From assembly GCA_009787135.1 (NCBI GenBank), contig WRGP01000129.1, forward strand, positions 1 through 6,507: 6,507 bases of DNA. The letters run 5' to 3'. Shown piece by piece: positions 1 through 4,587 of the stretch. This DNA is from Bacillota bacterium. GTDB taxonomy: Bacteria > Bacillota > Clostridia > Christensenellales > Aristaeellaceae. The stretch's first letter is position 1. Each line of letters opens with the position of its first letter. The position numbers were made by a program, and so were the translations under genes. The notes under the pieces were generated by a model that did not search any database, was not told the origin of the DNA, and saw only the letters and a list, made by a program, of their open reading frames with translations.

Positions 1-326
1 GCGCGGCGACGGGCCTTTGCGTCAGCCTCCTGTGGCCGGGCATGATCAGCCTGGGGGCCCGCGCCTTTCGGGCAGGCGGAACGGCGGTGTTCAGCCTGCT
101 GGCGCTTGGCGGGGATCTTGGCTGCTCCGTCGGCCCATGGCTGACGGGCATGGTCTCGGACGCCGCGCAGGCATCGCCGCGCGTCATGGCCATGGGCGCC
201 CGCGCGGGGCTCGACACGGTGCAGACAGGGCTGAAAAGCGGCCTGCTCGCGGCAACGCTCTTTCCGGCGGGGCTGTTCCTGGGCATGATCGTTATAGGCC
301 GCGCCGTTGGGAAGAAACGCGGATAA
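1..326 (+). CDS. MFS transporter, C-terminal part (5' end outside window)
   Basis: The frame is open from base 3 and ends at TAA 324-326, giving about 107 residues of the C-terminus of an integral membrane carrier. Visible features are a helix-like stretch containing LLWPGMISLGARAF, then a Gly-rich helix (FSLLALGGDLGCSVGPWLTG), a short polar loop (VSDAAQ), and a last hydrophobic helix (LLAATLFPAGLFLGMIVIG) with a basic tail (RAVGKKRG). The WP-M...A-R-F--GG-A-FS-LA-GGD-G---GP-LTG pattern is typical of helices 10-11 of major facilitator superfamily proteins, often of the sugar/metabolite porter type. The substrate cannot be read from this part. The gene lies 94 bases ahead of the glycosyltransferase on the same strand, and no clear terminator with a T-run lies between them, so cotranscription is possible. 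Superfamily assignment is fairly sure; subfamily is not. Confidence 0.8.
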   Translation, partial: AATGLCVSLLWPGMISLGARAFRAGGTAVFSLLALGGDLGCSVGPWLTGMVSDAAQASPRVMAMGARAGLDTVQTGLKSGLLAATLFPAGLFLGMIVIGRAVGKKRG

Positions 327-370
327 AAAACGATATAGCCCTTTACGCCCCAGATGGCTGTAAAATTTAC

Positions 371-416
371 GCACCTCCTCCGCGTGCCGTTCATACGGTG
401 CTTGTGGGGGGGGTGC
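371..416 (+). promoter_or_regulatory. Leader hairpin covering the ribosome binding site of the glycosyltransferase gene
   Basis: GCACCTCCTCC (371-381) pairs along its whole length with GGGGGGGGTGC (406-416): 11 pairs, two of them G-U. Inside, GTGCCGT (384-390) pairs with ACGGTGC (395-401) around a TCAT loop, with two wobble pairs and a small internal loop (GC/TTGT). The G-run at 406-413 is the only Shine-Dalgarno-like element at the right distance (7 bases) from ATG 421, and it is wholly in the stem. CCTCCTCC resembles the anti-Shine-Dalgarno sequence of 16S rRNA. Only TTT follows the stem, so an intrinsic terminator is unlikely; control of translation initiation is the better reading. Pairing is seen directly; regulation is inferred. 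Confidence 0.6.
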
Positions 417-420
417 TTTG

Positions 421-1515
421 ATGATCACCATAAGCCTTTGCATGATCGTGCGCGATGAGGAGGACGTACTGGACCGCTGCCTGACGAGCGTACGCGGGAT
501 CGCCGATGAGATCATTGTGGTTGATACGGGATCAAAAGACGGCACAAAGGCGATTGCCATAGCGCACGGGGCGCGGGTGTATGACTTTGAGTGGATTGAC
601 GACTTTGCCGCCGCGCGCAACGCCGCGTTTGACAAGGCGGCAATGGAATATATACTCTGGCTTGACGCGGACGACATAGTGGACGAGGAAAACCGCCGGG
701 CGTTTATCGCGCTGAAAGAAACGCTGGATCCCGCTGTGGACATGGTGATGATGCGCTATCACGTAGCGTTTGACGAAGAGGGGAATCCCACCTATACTTT
801 TTTCCGCGAGCGGCTGATGCGCCGCGCGAAACAGTATCGATGGGACGGTCGCGTGCATGAGGCGATTGCCCCCTCGGGCAACATGATCCGCAGCCAGATC
901 GCCGTCCAGCACAAAAAGGTGAAACACGGCGACCCAAACCGAAATCTGCGCATCTATGAGCGGATCATTGCCGAGGGGGAGACGATGCAGCCGCGGCACC
1001 GCTATTATTACGCGCGCGAGCTGTTTGCCCTTGGGCGGGACGACGAGTCGATCACGCTTTTGCGGCAGTGCGTTGATGACCCCAACACCTGGGTGGAGAA
1101 CAGAATCGGCGCCTGCCAAGACCTGGCCGGCTGCCTGACGCGCAAGGGTGATTTGGACGGCGCCCTTCTCGCGCTGCTGCAAAGCTTTGCCTTTGGGGAG
1201 CCGCGCGCGGAAATCTGCTGTGACATCGGGAAGATTTTTTTGGACAGGGGCCGGTACCGGGAGGCCATATTCTGGTATGATTGCGCGCCGCGGTGCGCGC
1301 CCAGCGAGGAGGGCGGCGGTTTCGCGCAGCCGGAATGCCGCGGCTATATTCCCTATATGCAGTTGTGCCTGTGCTATGGGAACCTTAAGGAGTATGAACT
1401 GTCGGAGATGTACAATGAAAAAGCGGCCGCGCTCAAAGAGGGAGACGCGAGCGTTCAGTTCAACAGGGAGTATTTTCGCGCGCGGCGCGCGCGGCAAGCA
1501 GCAGCGCGCCGGTGA
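421..1515 (+). CDS. Glycosyltransferase family 2 (GT-A fold) with C-terminal TPR-like region
   Basis: Predicted 364-residue cytosolic enzyme transferring a sugar from a nucleotide-sugar to an unidentified acceptor. The N-terminal GT-A domain (about 1-170) opens with ISLCMIVRDEED, has VVDTGSKDGT (33-42) for nucleotide binding, DDFAAARN (60-67), the metal-binding DXD-type motif DADD (82-85), and WDGRVHE (141-147), a motif conserved in SunS-like and related GT2 enzymes. From about 190 to 345 come paired helices of TPR character (YYARELFALGRDDESITLL; IGKIFLDRGRYREAIFWY; LKEYELSEMYNEKAAAL), the usual layout of TPR-carrying GT2 proteins in Firmicutes. The tail is Arg/Ala rich. ATG 421 is preferred to TTG 418 because the G-run at 406-413 is 7 bases from it. 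No signal peptide or membrane helix is seen. The 3' end overlaps the convergent fructokinase gene by 56 bases. The acceptor is unknown; a peptide or surface glycan is possible. Confidence 0.88.
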   Translation: MITISLCMIVRDEEDVLDRCLTSVRGIADEIIVVDTGSKDGTKAIAIAHGARVYDFEWIDDFAAARNAAFDKAAMEYILWLDADDIVDEENRRAFIALKETLDPAVDMVMMRYHVAFDEEGNPTYTFFRERLMRRAKQYRWDGRVHEAIAPSGNMIRSQIAVQHKKVKHGDPNRNLRIYERIIAEGETMQPRHRYYYARELFALGRDDESITLLRQCVDDPNTWVENRIGACQDLAGCLTRKGDLDGALLALLQSFAFGEPRAEICCDIGKIFLDRGRYREAIFWYDCAPRCAPSEEGGGFAQPECRGYIPYMQLCLCYGNLKEYELSEMYNEKAAALKEGDASVQFNREYFRARRARQAAARR

Positions 1516-2350
1516 CCCCGCTGTTTTCCCCAAGGCCCGGAGGGACGATGAAGGTGTCCGTATCCTCCAGAATCGCGGGGTGCCGCACATAGCCGCCGAG
1601 CATGTCCCGCACATTTTCGCGCACGGGCGGGAAGAGATGCTTTTGCCGCATCACGCCGCCGCCCAAGATGATTTTTTCCGGCGAGAGGACGAGAATCGCC
1701 GCCATGCACATTTGCGCCAAATAATGCGCCTCCAGTGCCCACGCGGGGTGATTTTCCGGAAGAAGCCGCGCCTTCGCGCCCCAGCGTTTTTCGATGGACG
1801 GCCCGCTTACAAGCCCCTCCACGCAGCCCTCGTGGTAGGGACAAAAGCCGCGCGGCGCGGGATCGTCCGGATGCGGCTTGAGATAGAAGTGGCCGAACTC
1901 AGGATGCACCAAGCCGTGTACGAGCTGGTTTTCCGCCACGAGCCCGCCGCCCACGCCCGTGCCCACCGTGACATACAGGCAGCTGGATAGGCCCGCCGCC
2001 GCGCCCAGGGTGTATTCGCCCAAGGCCGCGGCGTTTACGTCCGTGTCCAGGCGCATGGGCACGCAAAGCCCTGCCCGAAGCGAGGGGAGCAGCGCAAAAA
2101 AGCGCCAGGCCTCTTTGGGCGTGCTGGTGATGGAGCCAAAGGCAGGGGAGCTCTCTTTTAGGTCCAGCGGGCCAAAGCTCCCAATGCCTAGGGCTTCTAT
2201 TTGCGCGCCGCGAAAAAAATCAAGGATCCGCGGCATCGTTTCCGCCGGGGTGGTGGTGGGGAAGCTCTGGCGGGCGTAAATGCGTCCCGTTTCATCGCCT
2301 GTGGAGCAGACCATTTTGGTGCCCCCGGCCTCGAGCGCGCCTAGCAGCAT
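1460..2350 (-). CDS. ROK-family fructokinase
   Basis: Predicted cytosolic fructokinase (ATP + D-fructose to fructose 6-phosphate), 296 residues, full length for the family. It opens with GALEAGGTKMVCS (4-16), the ROK phosphate-binding start, followed by IGSFGPLDL (56-64). DTDVNAAALGE (102-112) carries the expected catalytic Asp104. VTVGTGVGGG (127-136) is the second nucleotide-binding loop. HPEFGH (149-154) and CPYHEGC (170-176) supply the four zinc ligands of ROK fructokinases, His154, Cys170, His173 and Cys176. ILGGGVM (228-234) is the adenosine-site motif. The pattern closely follows Bacillus subtilis GmuE/YdhR and ScrK-type enzymes. ATG 2350 has AGAGGA about 10 bases upstream. The nitroreductase lies 68 bases upstream on the same strand and the gap is largely filled by a hairpin. 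The last 56 bases are also the antisense of the glycosyltransferase tail. Family very sure; fructose specificity likely from similarity only. Confidence 0.93.
   Translation of the reverse strand: MLLGALEAGGTKMVCSTGDETGRIYARQSFPTTTPAETMPRILDFFRGAQIEALGIGSFGPLDLKESSPAFGSITSTPKEAWRFFALLPSLRAGLCVPMRLDTDVNAAALGEYTLGAAAGLSSCLYVTVGTGVGGGLVAENQLVHGLVHPEFGHFYLKPHPDDPAPRGFCPYHEGCVEGLVSGPSIEKRWGAKARLLPENHPAWALEAHYLAQMCMAAILVLSPEKIILGGGVMRQKHLFPPVRENVRDMLGGYVRHPAILEDTDTFIVPPGLGENSGVTGALLLAARAARENTPC
1477..1493. repeat. Alternating CG tract with a central G, in the gene overlap
   Basis: CGCGCGCG (1477-1484), a single G (1485) and CGCGCGCG (1486-1493) form a self-complementary purine-pyrimidine alternating run within the 3' ends of both convergent genes. 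It encodes the Arg/Ala-rich tail of the glycosyltransferase on one strand and Ala/Arg codons of the fructokinase tail on the other. Alternating CG runs of this kind can adopt Z-DNA or a hairpin. It may be simply a by-product of high GC and Ala/Arg codons. Confidence 0.55.
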
Positions 2351-2374
2351 AGCGGATGTGTCCTCTCGTTATGG

Positions 2375-2420
2375 GGGGCAAACGCATGTATGGCGGTGTA
2401 TGCGTTTGCCCCGCGTTTTT
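2375..2420 (+). terminator. Strong intrinsic terminator hairpin, T-run on the plus strand
   Basis: GGGGCAAACGCAT (2375-2387) is a perfect 13-base inverted complement of ATGCGTTTGCCCC (2400-2412). Three more pairs (two G-U) can close the stem to a 6-base loop, TGGCGG. GCG and TTTTT (2416-2420) follow on the plus strand. On the minus strand the stem is followed by CCCATAACGAG, with no T-run, so it is a good terminator only for rightward transcription, although both genes beside it are leftward. The T-run runs into the nitroreductase stop codon. On the minus strand the same stem lies in the spacer between nitroreductase and fructokinase and could act as an mRNA-processing or stabilising hairpin. 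Confidence 0.8.
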
Positions 2421-2985
2421 ACCGGATAATGGTCACCCGGCCCGTTTCCACGGGATGCGCGTCTTTGGAAGCCGCGGGCACGCCTATGGAGAGGGCGAGG
2501 AGAAAATCATACCCCGCGGGGAACTGAAGCAAGCGGCGCAGGTCCTCCGCCTCAGGCCCCATAAAGGCCATGCGCGGCTGGCCAAGGATCACGGAGCCAA
2601 GGCCCAGGGCGTGCGCGGCCAGCGCCATGTTTTCAATGGCTATGCCGGTGTCCGTTTCCGTATAGCGTTGCACCGCTATGCCCGGGGAGGAAAAAAAGAT
2701 GACTGTCGGCGCATGAAAGAAGACGCTGTAGGCCGGATTGCTGATTTGCGCGAGCATCTCCGGCGGGCAATCCTGAAGCATCTGAGCGCGGAACGCTTCG
2801 TTGATCCTGCGGATGAGCCGCTGATCCTGCACGGCGGTGAAATGCCAGGGCTGGAGGTTCCTCGCGCTGGGCGCGGCCTGGCCGGCAGTGAGGATGATCT
2901 GAAGCTGCTCGTCCGTGATCTGCTCCTTCGAATAGGCGCGGATGCTGCGGCGGCTGAAGATGGCGTCCAATACAGGGTTTGACAT
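2419..2985 (-). CDS. Nitroreductase-family FMN oxidoreductase
   Basis: Predicted cytosolic FMN-dependent NAD(P)H oxidoreductase of the nitroreductase family, 188 residues, normal length. It opens MSNPVLDAIFSRRSIRAYS, with the FMN phosphate-binding SRRSIR (11-16) of the family. AAPSARNLQPWHF is the conserved flavin-contact segment. TDTGIAIENMALAAHALGLGS is the long central helix of the dimer interface, followed by VILGQPRM, where homologues again contact FMN. The physiological substrate is not readable; family members reduce nitro compounds, quinones, enones or flavins. ATG 2985 was chosen because AAGGGGG lies 6 bases upstream (2992-2998) and homology starts there. The frame stays open further upstream to 3288, but that part is antisense to other elements. 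An extended -10 promoter lies about 28 bases upstream. The stop overlaps the T-run of the plus-strand terminator. Confidence 0.93.
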   Translation of the reverse strand: MSNPVLDAIFSRRSIRAYSKEQITDEQLQIILTAGQAAPSARNLQPWHFTAVQDQRLIRRINEAFRAQMLQDCPPEMLAQISNPAYSVFFHAPTVIFFSSPGIAVQRYTETDTGIAIENMALAAHALGLGSVILGQPRMAFMGPEAEDLRRLLQFPAGYDFLLALSIGVPAASKDAHPVETGRVTIIR

Positions 2986-3012
2986 GGAGGGCCCCCTTGG
3001 TTGTTTTTTGCC

Positions 3013-3021
3013 ATTATAGCA
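3013..3021 (-). promoter_or_regulatory. Extended -10 promoter element for the nitroreductase gene
   Basis: Read on the minus strand, bases 3021 to 3013 give TGCTATAAT: a perfect consensus -10 hexamer preceded by the extended -10 TGN. The best -35 candidate at 17-base spacing is a poor TTTCTT (3041-3036), as is common for extended -10 promoters. Transcription would start near 3006 and leave a leader of about 20 bases ahead of ATG 2985. The plus strand has a weaker divergent candidate for the GNAT remnant: TTGTTT (3001-3006), 17 bases, TATACT (3024-3029). The two would overlap in this 69-base divergent gap. Confidence 0.6.
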
Positions 3022-3054
3022 TGTATACTTTACGGAAGAAAGGGGGTGTTTTCC

Positions 3055-3219
3055 GTGCTGGATAAAAGCGTTCCTTATTATGACGTGGTCATGTGCCTGC
3101 CGGACGGCGCGGAGCTTCCCGCCGTGCCCGCGCTTCCCGAGGGATACGCGTATACGCTTTACGCGCCGGGGAAAGATGAGCGTTTCGGGGTTAGCTGCTG
3201 GCACTCGCATACCTTTTGA
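3055..3219 (+). pseudogene. GNAT-family N-acetyltransferase, N-terminal remnant only
   Basis: The start is GTG 3055, with AGGGGG at 3041-3046 (8-base spacing). The first ~40 residues match the N-terminus of a Firmicutes GNAT group: MLDKSVPYYDVVM, then an acidic/proline linker, then LPEGYAYTLYAPG. In intact relatives this leads into a PGDE-W--IE segment and the acetyl-CoA fold, for a total of about 190 residues. Here likeness stops around residue 40-42 (about base 3180). The frame then continues with unrelated residues, FGVSCWHSHTF, to TGA 3217-3219. Those last residues are the antisense of the permease remnant's C-terminus. The acetyl-CoA-binding core is entirely missing, so no acetyltransferase activity is expected, although start site and RBS remain intact. 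The remnant is divergent from the nitroreductase gene. Confidence 0.7.
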
Positions 3220-3493
3220 CACCCATATGCACACATATGAAGGAAAAGATAAAGAACAGAAGAGAAATACCCGCCTGCAAAACGACATCTCCTGCCGTGC
3301 TTTTCCCCAACAATACCAAAGAAGGGATATTGGCGATTGGTATCGCAGGTATCAAAAGGACAAATACGGACAGTACATATTTATTGTTAAAAATCTCTTT
3401 TGGCTTTTCCGATATGCTCATCACCATATAATAAACATTATGCAAACCCGAGACATTAACAAAATAAAATGATAATGCATATAGGCTCAGCAT
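3191..3493 (-). pseudogene. ABC-2 type permease, C-terminal remnant (5' truncated)
   Basis: About 100 codons ending at a natural TAA (3191-3193). The translation has a hydrophobic segment near its start (LYALSFYFVNVSG), then a loop with EKPKEIFNNK. Next comes LSVFVLLIPAIPIANIPSLVLLGKS, which fits the TFIIP-AF--Y-P---LLG signature of the ABC2_membrane_6 permease family. The last helix, ISLLFFIFSFICVHMGVKRY, ends in ASASS, matching the usual ending (G-RRY-S) of that family. Complete members have about 260 residues, so more than half is missing. The frame runs only to a stop at 3530-3532, and the ATG at 3493 has no good RBS. No ATPase partner is nearby. GC is far below the neighbours (19/60 in row 3361-3420, against 39/60 in row 3121-3180), suggesting foreign or transferred origin. 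The family call comes from remembered patterns and has moderate certainty. Confidence 0.62.
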
Positions 3494-3615
3494 ATGCGCT
3501 TTTTGCTTTGGATGAGATGAAGTATAATTTTAACCAGATCCTGAAGACGGCCAGGGAGCTGAATGTGCATGTGCCCAATATGGAAAAGCTTAATGATTCC
3601 GTTGGCACAACTTGA
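3469..3615 (+). pseudogene. Unidentified coding-like fragment
   Basis: An open stretch of 48 codons from ATG 3469 to TGA 3613-3615 reads like part of a soluble helical protein: GSAYALFALDEMKYNFNQIL, then KTARELNVHVPNMEKLNDSV. It has no Shine-Dalgarno sequence, and a stop at 3457-3459 precedes it. Protein-like sequence begins about where the permease remnant ends (about 3480), so this is probably a scrap of a larger gene cut at a joint. I do not recognise the family. From 3616 to 3690 I see no convincing gene on either strand. The opposite strand is also open (about 3456-3713) but its translation looks less protein-like. Confidence 0.3.
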
Positions 3616-3690
3616 ATGATGTAATGGAAGTCCGGCGTTTTCGATACAATAAGCGCAACATGACCGAATGGCCCAAGCTTCCTTGCGCCG

Positions 3691-4587
3691 CTACAGCAAA
3701 CGCTCCTGCCCAAACCCTCCGCTTTTCAAAATCATTTCGTTAACCGCCTCAAATGTATGGTGCAAACCAAGCCGCTCGCACTCCGCCACATAGGCACGGT
3801 GCAATGCCTCGGCATTAGGGCATGCAAGGATATAGCGATTGCCATACGCCTGGGCATACCGGCGCTTCAGGCCGGGGAAGTGCCGGTCCAGCGCGGCGTA
3901 GAAATACTCCCGGTTGCCCTCGCGCAGCGTCATGCCGTAGTGGGTAAGGCTGTAACTGCCGCCGTTCTCTTTGCACATCCGCAATAGCGTGAGGAGGTTT
4001 TCCTCGCTGTCCGTTAGAAAGGGCAGCACGGGGTTGATCCACATGCCCACCGGGATGCCCGCCTCATGGAGCGCGGCCATGGCGCGGAAGCGTTCGCTGC
4101 TGGGCGCCACGCCCGGCTCAACTTTCAGGCTTAAAGCATCGTCCGCCGTGGTGACGGAGAAGGTCACATGGCTGGGGGCATTTTTTTGGATCCCTTGAAG
4201 CAGGTCAATATCCCGCCTGACCAATGGGGATTTTGTGGTGATGCCAATGCCAAAGCCGTATTGCTTCAACAATGCCAGCGCGCCCCGCGTGAGGAGGGCG
4301 TGGGCCTCCTCGGGGTTATAGCCGTCGCTCATGCCGCCCAGGCCCACGATGCCGGGCGCGCGCTTGCGCCGGAGTTCCTCGCGCAGAAGGGAAAGGGCAT
4401 CCTGCTTTGCGCGCACTTCACCCGGCGCGTCGAGCCGATAGCAGACGGAGCGCGCGTCACAATAGACGCAGCCGTGGGAGCAGCCGCGGTACAGGTTCAT
4501 GTTGTAGTGGCGCACGAAAAAATCGCCGGTTTCCTGGCCGCCGTAGCCGATGGCCTGCAGGATGCTTTTCGCGGGCTCAAGGCGCAT
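3691..4587 (-). CDS. SPL-family radical SAM protein (SplB-like)
   Basis: Predicted cytosolic 4Fe-4S enzyme of the radical SAM superfamily, group COG1533 (spore photoproduct lyase-like, often annotated DNA repair photolyase), 298 residues. The N-terminus MRLEPAKSILQ and then YNMNLYRGCSHGCVYCDARS match the common Clostridia form. Cys36, Cys40 and Cys43 make the CX3CX2C cluster motif; a further conserved Cys is at 49. VGLGGMSDGYNPEE is the family's GMSD-Y-P-E segment. ITTKSPLVRRDIDLL and FSVTTADD follow, then EPGVAPSSERF and PVLPFLTD from the rest of the TIM-barrel. The C-terminal part (YGMTLREGNREYFY, FPGLKRRYAQAYGN) is also family-typical. True spore photoproduct lyases are longer, and the reaction of this subgroup is not established. 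ATG 4587 lies inside the end of the hydrolase gene (11-base overlap) with only a weak RBS, so translational coupling is likely. No terminator with a T-run is seen after the stop. Confidence 0.92.
   Translation of the reverse strand: MRLEPAKSILQAIGYGGQETGDFFVRHYNMNLYRGCSHGCVYCDARSVCYRLDAPGEVRAKQDALSLLREELRRKRAPGIVGLGGMSDGYNPEEAHALLTRGALALLKQYGFGIGITTKSPLVRRDIDLLQGIQKNAPSHVTFSVTTADDALSLKVEPGVAPSSERFRAMAALHEAGIPVGMWINPVLPFLTDSEENLLTLLRMCKENGGSYSLTHYGMTLREGNREYFYAALDRHFPGLKRRYAQAYGNRYILACPNAEALHRAYVAECERLGLHHTFEAVNEMILKSGGFGQERLL

Noticed and set aside
342..366. Promoter for the glycosyltransferase: TTTACG (342-347) and TAAAAT (361-366)
   Set aside because: The spacing is only 13 bases. The TAAAAT alone could be a -10 but no -35 at proper distance was found, so I did not list it.
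532..1614. A 360-codon open frame on the minus strand across the glycosyltransferase gene
   Set aside because: Translation is low-complexity, rich in Arg/Ala/Pro, with no family signature. It mirrors a clearly real plus-strand gene, and long antisense frames are expected at this GC.
1148..1990. A 280-codon plus-strand open frame across the glycosyltransferase end and the fructokinase
   Set aside because: It is a different frame from the glycosyltransferase and antisense to the fructokinase. The translation is Arg-rich with no recognisable domain or RBS.
2986..3288. N-terminal extension of the nitroreductase by about 100 codons
   Set aside because: This part is antisense to the GNAT remnant and covers the promoter. 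Family likeness begins at ATG 2985, which has its own good RBS.
3428..3440. Small AT dyad (ATAAT/ATTAT)
   Set aside because: It lies within the permease remnant's coding sequence and is short and AT-rich, so chance is sufficient.
3456..3713. Minus-strand open frame with a GHVALIV-like stretch resembling a CHAP domain
   Set aside because: Only a few residues match and no catalytic Cys/His pair is visible. The plus-strand reading of the same DNA looks more protein-like. Neither is secure.
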